A DNA stretch of 64,000 bases from positions 6,768,001 to 6,832,000 of the forward strand of contig CP069300.1 in NCBI GenBank assembly GCA_016839165.1. Reading direction: 5' to 3'. The stretch is from Bradyrhizobium sp. PSBB068 (GTDB taxonomy: Bacteria > Pseudomonadota > Alphaproteobacteria > Rhizobiales > Xanthobacteraceae). Under the pieces are notes generated by a model. It saw nothing but the letters and a program-made list of their open reading frames with translations, was not told the origin of the DNA and did not search any database. Positions 8,579 through 17,916 of this stretch are shown here, piece by piece; the stretch's first letter is position 1, and each line of letters opens with the position of its first letter. A program made the translations under genes and the position numbers.

Positions 8579-9265
8579 ATGGACCAGAACAGTAGTCCCC
8601 CTCGCATCAATCTGCAGCGCGCGGCCTGCACATTTGCAGGCCTCGGAACACTCCTGTTTCTCGCGGCCGGCACCATGCGCTGGGCCGGCGGCTGGGCATT
8701 CCTCGCCGAGATCACGATCGGCGGACTGATCACCGAGGCCTGGCTTGCGAGGCACGATCCGGGACTGCTGGCGGAGCGGCGCACCGCGCGCGGCCAGGCC
8801 GGCTGGGATCGCGTCATCACGTCGATCATGCCGCTGTTGTGGCTGACATGGCTGCCGCTGATGGCGCTGGATGCGGTGCGCTACCAGACATCGCTCGTCC
8901 CCGTCTGGCTGCAATGCGCGGGCGCGGCGATGATCGCGGCGTCGTTCTACGTCGTCTACCGGACCTATCGCGAAAACAGCTACGCCGCGCCGGTGGTGAA
9001 AATTCAGCGCGAGCGCGGGCACGCCGCGGTGACCACGGGGCCTTACGCCTATGTACGCCACCCGATCTATGCCAGCGGCCTGCTGACCTATCTCGGCACG
9101 CCGCTGCTGCTGGGATCCTGGTGGGGCCTCGCCATCGTGCCGGTGATGATGGCGTTGCTCGGCCTGCGCTCCATGATGGAGGAACGGATGCTCACCGCCG
9201 AGCTCGACGGCTACGCCGAATATCTCACCCGCGTGCGCTATCGCCTGGTTCCGATGGTCTGGTGA
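8579..9265 (+). CDS. Isoprenylcysteine carboxyl methyltransferase-like membrane protein
   Basis: A 228-residue integral membrane protein from the ATG at 8579 with CGGAGGA just upstream. Hydrophobic segments lie near residues 14-30, 33-52, 80-100, 108-125 and 165-190. The C-terminal half carries the ICMT/PEMT-type methyltransferase signature: TTGPYAYVRHPIYASGLL, then MEERML and the YLTRVRYRLVP tail. This family uses S-adenosylmethionine to methylate small molecules or C-terminal carboxylates at membranes. Being last in the PatG-like cluster, it could modify the peptide product, but a lipid or unrelated substrate is equally possible. Confidence 0.8.
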   Translation: MDQNSSPPRINLQRAACTFAGLGTLLFLAAGTMRWAGGWAFLAEITIGGLITEAWLARHDPGLLAERRTARGQAGWDRVITSIMPLLWLTWLPLMALDAVRYQTSLVPVWLQCAGAAMIAASFYVVYRTYRENSYAAPVVKIQRERGHAAVTTGPYAYVRHPIYASGLLTYLGTPLLLGSWWGLAIVPVMMALLGLRSMMEERMLTAELDGYAEYLTRVRYRLVPMVW

Positions 9266-9419
9266 GCCCGTTCCACGTGGCGGAGTTTGCCGCAAACTGG
9301 CGGCTTGCCTGATCGGCGCCAATTCCAATAAAGAAGGCGCAAGGCGCGTTTCCCTGTCTTCGGCCAAGCGGCCGGACGACCCGAGGCGAAGCCGCCGCTT
9401 TGCAACGGGCAGGACTGTG

Positions 9420-10052
9420 ATGATCGAGGCAGTGATCTGGGATTTCGGCGGCGTCTTGACCACCTCGCCGTTCGAGGCCTTCGCGCGCTATGAGACCGAG
9501 CGCGGCCTGCCTGTCGACATCATCCGCCGCACCAACGCCGCCAACCATCTCGACAACGCCTGGGCCAAGTTCGAACGCGCCGAGATCGGCATCGACGCAT
9601 TCGATGCGCTGTTCGCGACGGAATCGAAGGCGCTCGGCGCCGAGGTCCGCGGCAAGGACGTGCTGCCGCTGCTCTCCGGCGACCTGCGCCCGGAAATGGT
9701 CGAGGCGCTGAAGCGCATCAAGGCGAAATTCAAGACGGGCTGCATCACCAACAATCTGCCATCGAACGCCATCGGCAGCCACAGCGGACGCACGCTCTAT
9801 GTCGCCGAGGTGATGGCGCTGTTCGACCATGTCATCGAGTCCGCGAAGATCGGCCTCCGCAAGCCCGATCCACGCATCTACCGGATGATGCTGGAGACGC
9901 TGCAGGTGAATCCTGGCAACTGCGTCTATCTCGACGACCTCGGCGTCAATCTGAAGCCGGCGCGCGAGATGGGCATGACCACGATCAAGGTCGCGAACGC
10001 CGCGCAGGCGATCTCCGAACTCGAAGCGGCGACCGGCCTCACGCTGAGGTGA
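9420..10052 (+). CDS. HAD-family hydrolase (HAD-IA type)
   Basis: About 210 residues; GTG-ATG doublet at 9417/9420, with the ATG chosen. Motif I DFGGVLT near the N-terminus, motif II Thr in KTGCITNN, motif III Lys in KIGLRKPDPRIY and motif IV YLDDLGVN are all present, so it should be an active phosphohydrolase or dehalogenase-type enzyme. It resembles the epoxide-hydrolase-N-terminal/phosphatase group of HAD proteins often found near acyl-CoA dehydrogenases, though none is here. It is 154 bases after the methyltransferase-like gene and is probably not part of that cluster. Confidence 0.85.
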   Translation: MIEAVIWDFGGVLTTSPFEAFARYETERGLPVDIIRRTNAANHLDNAWAKFERAEIGIDAFDALFATESKALGAEVRGKDVLPLLSGDLRPEMVEALKRIKAKFKTGCITNNLPSNAIGSHSGRTLYVAEVMALFDHVIESAKIGLRKPDPRIYRMMLETLQVNPGNCVYLDDLGVNLKPAREMGMTTIKVANAAQAISELEAATGLTLR

Positions 10053-10226
10053 AGCGGGTTCTGCGCCTATTCACGCCGCATTCAGGCGACGGCTTCTAGT
10101 TCTCGGTCTCCCCTGGGGTCACGGCGCGCTGGTGAAATCGCAATGTGATCCCTTTCCTGGTCTGAGCAGGACGTTCCGGAAAACCGACGTCCAATTCTCC
10201 TGATCATGCCCGCGGAGGCACATCCC

Positions 10227-10541
10227 ATGAAACGTCTTGTCGTCGCCCTTGTCTCGGCCGGCTCGCTGCTGGTCTCGGCCGCAGCGTTCGCGCAGTCAAC
10301 CTCAAGCCCCGCAGCGGCGCCGACTGCGGCTCCCGCACAAGAGAGCACGGCGGCAGCCCCCGTGCCCGGCGCGAAGCGCGCGGCCTGCCAAAGCGCGGCG
10401 AAGGCGTTGAAGGGTCAGGAGCGGCACGACCAGATGCAGCTCTGCATGGCGCAGGCGCATCTCGACTGCCTGAAGCAGGCGATCGACCAGAAGATCGTCG
10501 GCCCGCAGCGCAAGGATTTCGTCAAGAGCTGCGCGAGCTGA
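10227..10541 (+). CDS. Small secreted protein with Cys pairs, unknown function
   Basis: A 104-residue protein from the ATG at 10227 (GCGGAGG upstream), with a signal peptide (KRLVVALVSAGSLLVSAAAF, cleavage after AFAQ). A low-complexity Ala/Pro stretch follows (about residues 25-50), then a charged helical part with four cysteines (AACQSAAKAL, LCMAQAHLDCLKQ, KSCAS). It should be periplasmic. It is not a recognised enzyme; similar short Cys-containing exported proteins are common in Bradyrhizobium. Confidence 0.65.
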   Translation: MKRLVVALVSAGSLLVSAAAFAQSTSSPAAAPTAAPAQESTAAAPVPGAKRAACQSAAKALKGQERHDQMQLCMAQAHLDCLKQAIDQKIVGPQRKDFVKSCAS

Positions 10542-10554
10542 GGGCGAGCAGCTT

Positions 10555-10585
10555 CCGGGGTATTGCGCTCGGCGGAATACCCCGG
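10555..10585 (+). terminator. Perfect 9-bp hairpin after the small secreted protein
   Basis: CCGGGGTAT (10555-10563), a 13-base loop, then ATACCCCGG (10577-10585), beginning 14 bases after the stop codon. No T-run follows, so terminator function is likely but not certain. Confidence 0.5.
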
Positions 10586-10703
10586 AACCATGCGCTAACT
10601 CCAACCTTGGAGCCATGCCGTTGCGGGCCAAACGAGCCTTGTGCTTTGCCCGCAACGAGCGCAGAACAGGTCCGAGTTCAAGGCAAATTCGGAGCTGATC
10701 CTC

Positions 10704-11651
10704 GTGGCTGACACCAGGCCCACCGCCTCGATCGAGGCTGTGGAAAGCGGCCTCGCCGCACAAGGCTACATTGCGAGCCGGCAGATCGCGACCGCGGTCT
10801 ATCTGTCGCAGCAGATCGAGAAGCCGATCCTGGTCGAAGGCCCCGCCGGCGTCGGCAAGACCGAACTGGCGAAGGCGATCGCCGCCTGGCGCGGCATGAA
10901 GATGATCCGCCTGCAGTGCTATGAAGGCCTCGACGAGGCCAAGGCGCTGTATGAGTGGAAATACGCCAAGCAGCTGCTCTACACCCAGATCCTGAAGGAC
11001 AAGCTCGGCGAGGTGCTCGGCGGCGCGCAGTCACTGGCCGCAGCGCTCGACCAGCTCCACACCTTCGGCGACGTGTTCTTCTCCAAGGAATTCGTCGAGC
11101 CGCGGCCGCTGCTGCAGGCGCTGGAGCAGCCCGCCGGCTGCGTGCTGCTGATCGACGAGATCGACAAGTCGGACGCCGAATTCGAATCGCTGCTCCTGGA
11201 AATCCTCTCCGACTTCCAGGTCACGATCCCCGAACTCGGCACCGTCTCCGCGGTGGCGCCGCCGACCGTGATCCTGACCTCGAACAGCGAACGCGATCTC
11301 GGCGATGCCTTGAAGCGGCGCTGCCTGCATCTGCATATCGGCTTCCCCGAGCAGAAGCTGGAGGAGCGCATCGTCGAGAGCCGGGTGCCCGGCATCTCGC
11401 AGACCCTGCGCAAGCAGATGGTCGGCTTCATCCACGAGATCCGCTCGCTTGACCTGAAGAAGCTGCCGTCGGTCAGCGAGGCGATCGACTGGGCGCGCGT
11501 GCTGGTGCTGCTGCAAGCCAGCGAGCTCGACCACGAGATCGTCAAGGACACGCTCAATGTGCTGCTGAAATACGAGGCTGACATCGAGGCCGCGACGCCG
11601 CAGATCTCGTCCTTCATCGCCAAGGCGTCGCGCCAGGGCGTCTTTAGCTAA
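10704..11651 (+). CDS. MoxR/CoxD-type AAA+ ATPase
   Basis: About 315 residues from a GTG at 10704 (CGGAG upstream); an ATG at 10641 would add 21 unconserved residues. Walker A GPAGVGKTEL is at about 46-55, Walker B is VLLIDEIDKSD, and sensor 1 is PPTVILTSNSERDL. MoxR-family ATPases work as chaperone-like partners of VWA proteins in maturing cofactor-containing enzymes. The VWA partner follows six bases later. Such pairs often accompany molybdenum hydroxylase/CO dehydrogenase genes; a CO-dehydrogenase-like operon lies 46 kb away in this window, but a functional link is only inferred. Confidence 0.88.
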   Translation: MADTRPTASIEAVESGLAAQGYIASRQIATAVYLSQQIEKPILVEGPAGVGKTELAKAIAAWRGMKMIRLQCYEGLDEAKALYEWKYAKQLLYTQILKDKLGEVLGGAQSLAAALDQLHTFGDVFFSKEFVEPRPLLQALEQPAGCVLLIDEIDKSDAEFESLLLEILSDFQVTIPELGTVSAVAPPTVILTSNSERDLGDALKRRCLHLHIGFPEQKLEERIVESRVPGISQTLRKQMVGFIHEIRSLDLKKLPSVSEAIDWARVLVLLQASELDHEIVKDTLNVLLKYEADIEAATPQISSFIAKASRQGVFS

Positions 11652-11657
11652 ATCAAC

Positions 11658-13034
11658 ATGCGCGAGAACCTGCATCGCTTCTTTCGTGCGGCGCGGGGAG
11701 CCGGGGTCCGGGTCTCGCCCGCCGAAAGCATCGATGCGATGCGGGCGGTCGCCCAGGTCGGCTTCAACGATCGCGACATTTTGCGCGACACGTTCCTGCT
11801 GACGCTCGCCAAAACCCAGGACGAGAAGCGCGCGCTCGGTGAATGCTTCGACCTGTTCTTCAGCCAGCCCGAGCCGCAGCAGGAAAGCGCCGAGCAGAAC
11901 AGGACCGACGACAACGGCGAATCCGGCGCCAACCCGTCGGCAGACGAGCATGGCGACACCTCGGGCGGAGCGGCCGACGCCGATGTCGGGCCACTGGCGC
12001 AGATGCTGCTGTCGCAGGACCGCGCCGCGATCTCGACTGCGATCGCCAACGCCTCCGGCGCCGCCTCGCTGCCCGACATCCGCTACTTCACCCAACGCGG
12101 CATCTTCCAGACCCGCATCCTCGATGCGATGGGCATCCAGCGCCTGCGCGACGACATCGACGAGCAGACCACGCGCAATCCTGCGCTCGCCGAGCGGCTG
12201 CAGGACGCGCTCAACGGCCTGCGCGGCACGGTTCGCGATGCGGTCTCGCAGGCGCTGCTGCTCTACGGTCGCGAAGAGGCCGAAAACCTGCGCAACGAGA
12301 TCCTGCGCAATGCGCCGCTGGCGCGGATCGAGCCGCGGCAGGTCGAGCAGATGCGCGCGCTGATCCGCCAGATCGCGCGGCGGCTGCGCGAGCGCTATTC
12401 CAAGCCGCGCAAGCGGCAGCGCCGCGGCCATCTCGACGTCCGCCGCACGCTGCGCCGGAATGCGGCCTGGGGCGGCGTGCCGTTCCTCACCGCTTGGAAG
12501 CGCAAGCATCGCGACCGGCCGAAGATCGTGGCGCTGTGCGACGTCTCGGGCTCGGTCGCCCGCGTCTCGGACTTCTTCCTGCTGCTGATCCACAGCCTGC
12601 ACGAGGTTGTCGACGACGTCCGCTCCTTCGCGTTCTCCGGCCATCTGATCGAGGTCAGCGACATCCTGGAATCAAACTCGCCGGAAGAGGCGATGAAGGA
12701 GATCATGTCCAAGGTCGGCTTCGGCTCGTCCGACTACGGCAATTCCTTCGCCGATTTCGAGGACAATTGGATGAGCGCGATCACGCCGCAGACCACCGTG
12801 ATCGTGCTCGGCGACGCCCGCAGCAACAATCTCGATCCGCGCGCCGACATCCTGCGCCGGATCGGCGAGCGGTCGAAACGGCTGGTGTGGCTCAATCCCG
12901 AAGGCCGGATGGTCTGGGGCTTCGGCGATTCCGAGATGCCGCGCTACGCGACCTTCTGCACCGTGGTGCGCCAATGCGCGACCGCCCAGCAGCTCGAGCG
13001 CGCCGTGTCGGATATCGTCGCGACGTATCAATAG
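11658..13034 (+). CDS. VWA domain protein, CoxE family
   Basis: A 458-residue protein directly after the MoxR-type ATPase. The N-terminal helical half (MRENLHRFFRAARGAGVRVS) is typical of CoxE-like proteins. An acidic/Gln-rich insert lies at about residues 74-115. The C-terminal VWA domain (about 285-455) has the metal-site motif DVSGSVA near residue 295 and a later DARSNN. With its ATPase partner it probably inserts or activates a metal cofactor in a client enzyme. The client is not encoded next door. No signal peptide, so cytoplasmic. Confidence 0.85.
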   Translation: MRENLHRFFRAARGAGVRVSPAESIDAMRAVAQVGFNDRDILRDTFLLTLAKTQDEKRALGECFDLFFSQPEPQQESAEQNRTDDNGESGANPSADEHGDTSGGAADADVGPLAQMLLSQDRAAISTAIANASGAASLPDIRYFTQRGIFQTRILDAMGIQRLRDDIDEQTTRNPALAERLQDALNGLRGTVRDAVSQALLLYGREEAENLRNEILRNAPLARIEPRQVEQMRALIRQIARRLRERYSKPRKRQRRGHLDVRRTLRRNAAWGGVPFLTAWKRKHRDRPKIVALCDVSGSVARVSDFFLLLIHSLHEVVDDVRSFAFSGHLIEVSDILESNSPEEAMKEIMSKVGFGSSDYGNSFADFEDNWMSAITPQTTVIVLGDARSNNLDPRADILRRIGERSKRLVWLNPEGRMVWGFGDSEMPRYATFCTVVRQCATAQQLERAVSDIVATYQ

Positions 13035-13053
13035 GCCGTCCGGTCCGCAACGC

Positions 13054-13581
13054 CTAGATGACGAGCGATTCGGTGTGGAACAGCCACCCGACGAATGCAG
13101 CCAGCATCAGCGCGATCGACGCTGCGACGCTGACCAGCTTGATCGTCGTAATCGCCTTCAGGGCCGAGACGGACCGCGCCGCCGCATCAGGATCGCCGCG
13201 CAGCAGCAGCCATGCCAGCAGACAATCCTCGATCAGGTCGCTGAGCAGATACACCGCCGGCACGACCAGGCCGAGCCACGCCGCGGACGGATAGATCTGG
13301 GTGAGCCAGTGCGATGATGCGGCGCCCATCGCACCCGCCAGCGCCAGCATGACGATGAGATCGAACGGGAACAGGATCGGGAAGACATACTTCATCCGCA
13401 GATCGGACTGCACCAGTGCCCCGAGCTGGTCGCCGCTGTAGCTCAGCGTCTTCTCCGGAAAGCGGGTGCTGAATCGGTTGGCAAACACGCGATCGGAATA
13501 GCTGCCGACCCACCAGAACAGTCCGAACGCACCCATCACCAGTCCCGCGAGAATGATCGTCACGAGAGCTTGATGGCTCAT
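13054..13581 (-). CDS. Four-helix integral membrane protein, unknown function
   Basis: About 175 residues from MSHQALVTII. Hydrophobic segments lie near residues 4-24, 67-87, 95-115 and 145-168. No catalytic motif or named domain is recognised. It is convergent with the CoxE-like gene, with a 19-base gap. Confidence 0.65.
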   Translation of the reverse strand: MSHQALVTIILAGLVMGAFGLFWWVGSYSDRVFANRFSTRFPEKTLSYSGDQLGALVQSDLRMKYVFPILFPFDLIVMLALAGAMGAASSHWLTQIYPSAAWLGLVVPAVYLLSDLIEDCLLAWLLLRGDPDAAARSVSALKAITTIKLVSVAASIALMLAAFVGWLFHTESLVI

Positions 13582-13921
13582 GCCGATCCGTTCCTGTCGA
13601 TGATGAGGAAGCTGCGGCAACCCGCAGGCAAAATGATCGCGCGCACCAGCGAAGTCCCGAACGGGAGGAAAATGTCAACGCACCACAGCAATTATTGAAG
13701 TTGAGATTCCCACCTTTTCCAAGGTGTTGCAATTGAATTCTACGGATATCGCCAAGCGCGACTATGCAGCTGGTGCCAATGGCCGCGATCGGATCGGGCG
13801 GCGCGGCATCGGCGGCGTTCACACCGCGTACACAGAACCGTCTTCAATTGAAGATTGAATCTGCCGCGCATCCTGCCCTACATAGGAACCGCGAACTTTC
13901 ACGGCGACCGCGGGGAAACGG
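13582..13921. other. Intergenic region between divergent membrane protein and DUF2235 genes
   Basis: No gene is supported. A small hairpin CACCTT-TTCC-AAGGTG lies at 13711-13726 and an AT-rich palindrome TTCAATTGAA at 13843-13852. The region is less GC-rich than its surroundings and presumably holds promoters for both flanking genes. Confidence 0.4.
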
Positions 13922-15142
13922 ATGCCGAAGGATATTGTGATTTTGTGCGACGGCACCGGCAACGAGATCGGGGCCAATATTTCCAACGTGTTGAAGCTGT
14001 TTCGTGTCGCCGACAAGGATGGCCGGCAGCGAATCTACTATCATCCGGGCCTCGGCACGATCGGCCTGCAGAACAGCTGGGGCCGTTTCAAGCAGGAGGC
14101 GCGGGGCCTGTTCGGGCTAGCCTTCGGCGCCGGTCTCGACAAGGATACGCTCGACGCCTACCAGTTTCTATGCCGGCTCTGGGAGCCCGGCGACCGGGTC
14201 TGGATGTTCGGCTTCAGCCGCGGCGCCTACACGGTGCGCGTGCTCGCCGCCTTCGTCCATGTGATGGGGCTGTTGCCGGTCGACCAGCTCGACCTTGCTG
14301 GCTATGCCTTCGGCACCTACAAGAAGGCCAGCGCCGACGCCCAGAAATCCGACGGCACGTTCGACGAAGCGCCGCTGAAGGAAGCCTGGCATTTCAGCCA
14401 GATCGCCGGCGGCCGCAACATCGACATCGAGTTCGTCGGCGTCTGGGACACGGTGGCCTCGATCATCGTGCCGCGGCAGGACGATTTCCTGTTCGACATG
14501 CAGACGCTGCTGTTCACCCGCACCAATTCCAGCGTCAGGCGCTTCCGCCAGGCGATCTCGATCGACGAGCGCAGGCGCATGTTTCGCCTCAACTACTGGA
14601 AGGAGCCGCAGAAGTTCCGCTCCGATCCGTTCGATCCTTCGACGGCGGTCGAGCAGGACATCCGCCAGGTCTGGTTCGCCGGCGTGCATTCCGACGTCGG
14701 CGGCGGCTATCCGGAGGACCAGAGCGGGCCGTCGAAGTTTCCGCTGATCTGGATGCTCGAGCAGGCCAAGGCCGCTGGGCTGCACATGGATCAAGCACTG
14801 ATCGATCATCTCGCCTGGGGCACCCCGTTGCCGCCGCACAGCCATGACTATGTGCCGCCGAGCGCAACGGCCCCGCTGCACAATTCGCTGACTGCCGCCT
14901 GGGAGATCCTGGAGTGGATTCCAAAGCGCGACAAATGGAAGGAATGGCCGGAGCGGAAATCCTTCCTCGGCTTCTATCTGCCGCGGGGCGAGCCGCGGCC
15001 GATACCGGAAGGCGCGACCATCCACGCCTCGGTGCTGGAGCGGATGCAGAAGGATCCGGCCTACCAGCCGATCAACTTGCCGAAGACCTACAATGTCGAG
15101 CCAATGACGCCGGCACCGCCGCCACCAACTGCGACAGCCTGA
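13922..15142 (+). CDS. DUF2235 alpha/beta-hydrolase-like protein
   Basis: A 406-residue protein opening with KDIVILCDGTGNEIG, the typical DUF2235 start. A nucleophile elbow GFSRGAY (Ser about 99) and a later WFAGVHSDVGGGYPE give the Ser-Asp/His elements of this hydrolase family. Some DUF2235 proteins are type VI secretion phospholipase effectors (Tle1 type), but no VgrG, immunity or secretion gene is beside it, so a housekeeping lipase or esterase role is as likely. No signal peptide. Confidence 0.8.
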   Translation: MPKDIVILCDGTGNEIGANISNVLKLFRVADKDGRQRIYYHPGLGTIGLQNSWGRFKQEARGLFGLAFGAGLDKDTLDAYQFLCRLWEPGDRVWMFGFSRGAYTVRVLAAFVHVMGLLPVDQLDLAGYAFGTYKKASADAQKSDGTFDEAPLKEAWHFSQIAGGRNIDIEFVGVWDTVASIIVPRQDDFLFDMQTLLFTRTNSSVRRFRQAISIDERRRMFRLNYWKEPQKFRSDPFDPSTAVEQDIRQVWFAGVHSDVGGGYPEDQSGPSKFPLIWMLEQAKAAGLHMDQALIDHLAWGTPLPPHSHDYVPPSATAPLHNSLTAAWEILEWIPKRDKWKEWPERKSFLGFYLPRGEPRPIPEGATIHASVLERMQKDPAYQPINLPKTYNVEPMTPAPPPPTATA

Positions 15143-15266
15143 AGATACCGCTCGCGGAGTGACGCTGGACAAGGAGCTGGCGCCGAACGGCGCTGGAACT
15201 GTGACGCTCGCCGCCGCGCCAGCGATCGCGGCAATGCCTGCGATGATCCGCTGTTGACCGGCCCAA

Positions 15267-15290
15267 CCTGAATTGAGTCCTGAATTGAGT
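15267..15290. repeat. Perfect tandem 12-mer upstream of recQ
   Basis: Two adjoining identical copies of CCTGAATTGAGT (15267-15278 and 15279-15290), 110 bases before the recQ start, in a gap with no gene. It may be a small duplication or a protein-binding site. Confidence 0.5.
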
Positions 15291-15399
15291 TTGCTGTCGG
15301 GACGTGTATTAACACGTTTCGTTCCGGTATCGTTCGCCCGGACGAGTTCGATCACCGCCTGTTGCCCCCCAGGAAATTCCGGGGAAATCGCAAGGGATC

Positions 15400-17268
15400 A
15401 TGACCGCCCAGCCCGCCCCCGATCGCACATCCGATCCGTCTCGCGACGCGCGGTCCGTGCTCAGTTCCGTGTTCGGCCTGTCGGGCTTCCGCGGCGCGCA
15501 GGAGAAGATCGTCCGCCACGTCACCGCGGGCGGCAATTGCCTGGTGCTGATGCCGACCGGCGGCGGCAAGTCGCTGTGCTACCAGCTGCCGTCGCTGCTG
15601 CGCGACGGCTGCGGCATCGTGGTGTCGCCCCTGATCGCATTGATGCGCGACCAGGTCGCGGGCCTGACCGAAGCCGGCGTCAACGCCGCGGTGCTGAACT
15701 CGACGCTGTCCTATGAGGAAGCCTCCGAGGTCGAGCGGCGGCTGATCGCGGGCGATCTCGATCTGCTCTATGTCGCGCCGGAACGGCTGCTGACGCCGCG
15801 CTGCCTCAATCTGCTCGGCCAGGCGCAGATCGCGCTGTTCGCGATCGACGAGGCGCATTGCGTGTCGCAATGGGGCCACGACTTCCGCCCGGAATATATT
15901 GGCCTGTCGGCGCTCGCCGAGCGCTTCCCCAAGGTGCCGCGCATCGCGCTGACCGCGACCGCGGACGCAATGACGCGGAAGGAGATCGCCGAGCGGCTGT
16001 CACTCACCGACGCGCCGGAGTTCGTCGCAAGCTTCGACCGGCCCAATATCCGCTACGAGATCGTCGACAAGCAGAATGCGACCACGCAGCTGAAGAACTT
16101 TATCAGGGAACGCCATGCCGGCGACGCCGGCGTGGTCTATTGCCTGTCCCGCGCCAAGGTCGAGGACGTCGCGGCGGCGCTCAGCGAGGCCGGCATTGCC
16201 GCGCTGCCCTATCATGCCGGGCTCGATGCCGGTGTGCGTGCCCGCCATCAGGACCGCTTCCTCAACGAGGACGGCATCGTGATCGTCGCCACGGTTGCGT
16301 TCGGCATGGGCATCGACAAGCCCGACGTGCGCTTCGTCGCGCATCTCGATCTGCCGAAGAGCATCGAGGCCTATTACCAGGAGACCGGACGCGCCGGCCG
16401 CGACGGCAAGCCGTCGGCGGCGTGGATGGCCTACGGCCTCTCCGACATCGTGCAGCAGCGCCGCATGATCGATGAGTCCACCGGCTCGGATGCCTTCAAG
16501 CGCGTCTCGATCGGCAAGCTCGACGCGCTGGTCGCACTCGCCGAGACGGTGCATTGCCGGCGGCAGCGGCTGCTCGGCTATTTCGGCGAGACCAGGACCG
16601 AGCAAAGCTGCGGCAATTGCGACAACTGCCTGACGCCGCCGCGGGTGCGCGACGGCAAGGTGCTCGCGCAGAAGCTGTTGTCCTGCGTCTATCGCACCGG
16701 GCAGCGTTTCGGCGCCATGCACCTGATCGACGTGCTGGTCGGGCGGCTGACCGAGCGGGTCAAGCAGTTCAACCACGACCAATTGTCCGTGTTCGGCATC
16801 GGCCGCGAGCTCAACGAGAAGCAGTGGCGCGCGGTGCTGCGGCAGCTGGTGGCGATGGGCCATCTGCGCGCCGACAGCGACGCCTTCGGCGCGCTGAAAC
16901 TGACCGACAGCGCCCGCGGCGTGCTGAAGGGCGAGACCGCGGTGATGCTGCGCGAGCAGCCGGAAGGCGCGCGCAACCGCGCGGTGCGCGGCAAGTCGCG
17001 CCGCGGCGAGCTCGTGCCCGCAGCCGACAGCCCGGGCGGGGTCGCAAACCCCGCGCTGCATGCGGCGTTGCGCGCCTGGCGTTCGGAGATCGCGCGGGCG
17101 CGCGGCGTGCCGGCCTATGTGGTGCTGCACGATTCGACCATCGACGGCATCGCCGCGATGCGTCCGGACACGCTGGGCGACCTGCGCAACATCGCCGGCA
17201 TCGGCGACAAGAAGCTCGAGCACTATGGCGACGAGCTGATCCGGATCGTGCGTGGGACGGAGGGCTGA
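15400..17268 (+). CDS. recQ: ATP-dependent DNA helicase RecQ
   Basis: A 622-residue superfamily 2 helicase. Walker [19 protein letters not shown]-type motif [20 protein letters not shown], motif [10 protein letters not shown] and motif [14 protein letters not shown] are all present. These are followed by the RecQ zinc cluster (SCGNCDNC plus the upstream Cys), the winged-helix RQC domain, and a C-terminal HRDC domain (about 545-620). It unwinds recombination and replication intermediates. Length and domain order match bacterial RecQ. It stands alone in the region. Confidence 0.95.
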   Translation: MTAQPAPDRTSDPSRDARSVLSSVFGLSGFRGAQEKIVRHVTAGGNCLVLMPTGGGKSLCYQLPSLLRDGCGIVVSPLIALMRDQVAGLTEAGVNAAVLNSTLSYEEASEVERRLIAGDLDLLYVAPERLLTPRCLNLLGQAQIALFAIDEAHCVSQWGHDFRPEYIGLSALAERFPKVPRIALTATADAMTRKEIAERLSLTDAPEFVASFDRPNIRYEIVDKQNATTQLKNFIRERHAGDAGVVYCLSRAKVEDVAAALSEAGIAALPYHAGLDAGVRARHQDRFLNEDGIVIVATVAFGMGIDKPDVRFVAHLDLPKSIEAYYQETGRAGRDGKPSAAWMAYGLSDIVQQRRMIDESTGSDAFKRVSIGKLDALVALAETVHCRRQRLLGYFGETRTEQSCGNCDNCLTPPRVRDGKVLAQKLLSCVYRTGQRFGAMHLIDVLVGRLTERVKQFNHDQLSVFGIGRELNEKQWRAVLRQLVAMGHLRADSDAFGALKLTDSARGVLKGETAVMLREQPEGARNRAVRGKSRRGELVPAADSPGGVANPALHAALRAWRSEIARARGVPAYVVLHDSTIDGIAAMRPDTLGDLRNIAGIGDKKLEHYGDELIRIVRGTEG

Positions 17269-17316
17269 TCTGACCTCGTCATGTTCTCTTCGTGGTCATT
17301 GCGAGGGGCCCGCGAC

Positions 17317-17350
17317 AAAATATCGAAAACAACCCCATGCAAAGCAGCAG
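17317..17350. repeat. Dispersed repeat AAAATATCGAAAACAA (copy 1)
   Basis: The 16-mer AAAATATCGAAAACAA at 17317-17332, followed by CCCCATGCAAAGCAG, recurs nearly identically at 22932 in the same orientation. It lies in the gap after recQ and belongs to a short dispersed intergenic repeat family. Confidence 0.6.
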
Positions 17351-17477
17351 GCAGCCGCCGGCACCCGAAAAAGCGCTTGACGCGTCGGGCAACTCAGTGG
17401 TATTTTCTATTATTCCGAAATATTGCCAGCGCCCACGATGCAGTAGCTAAGTCGTCGTCGAGCGGCCCGATCACCTC

Positions 17478-17855
17478 TCAACGCGACAAGGGGCGTTCCC
17501 GGTTGGCCCAATAGGGACACTGCGGACAAACCTCCCCTTGGGGATAGTCAATCCCCTCCTCATGCGGACACCCCATCATCGTCGGCACCGAGGCAACCGT
17601 GCGCACGTCCTCCGCTCGAAGGAAAGTTGCGATCTCCTCCATGATCGCCGGATCATGGCGAACATCGCCGGTTTCAGAGAACCATCTGCGCAATGCGAAG
17701 GGAGGCGCTCCCTCCGCGGTGACCACCGCGACGGCGACCTTACTGGCGCGAAGGTTGTCGGGTCCATAGAATGCCACCGTGCCGACCAGATAGCCCCGAA
17801 AACCTGATTTGCTCTTCTTTTCCAGCCACTTCTGTGGCTTCCATCCGAGTTTCAT
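17478..17855 (-). CDS. Hypothetical protein with C-terminal Cys cluster
   Basis: About 125 residues from the ATG at 17855 (MKLGWKPQKWLEKK); the frame is open to 17951 only with a TTG start. The C-terminus has a CPHEEG...EVCPQCPYW cluster that looks like a small zinc-binding knuckle. The middle reads like a compact alpha/beta fold (GYLVGTVAFYGPDN). It follows the SWIM-finger gene on the same strand and may be co-expressed with it. No function is recognised. Confidence 0.6.
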   Translation of the reverse strand: MKLGWKPQKWLEKKSKSGFRGYLVGTVAFYGPDNLRASKVAVAVVTAEGAPPFALRRWFSETGDVRHDPAIMEEIATFLRAEDVRTVASVPTMMGCPHEEGIDYPQGEVCPQCPYWANRERPLSR

Positions 17856-17916
17856 GGCTATTTCTTTGCGGGCGACGATCGGACGACAGTATGCAATCTT
17901 CTTGGATCGCACGACC

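Noticed and set aside
11031..12644. A 537-codon minus-strand frame opposite the MoxR/CoxE pair
   Set aside because: Antisense shadow; both plus-strand genes have complete motifs and close spacing.
13922..15142. The DUF2235 protein as a type VI secretion effector
   Set aside because: No VgrG, PAAR, Tap or immunity gene is nearby; only the hydrolase family call is supported.
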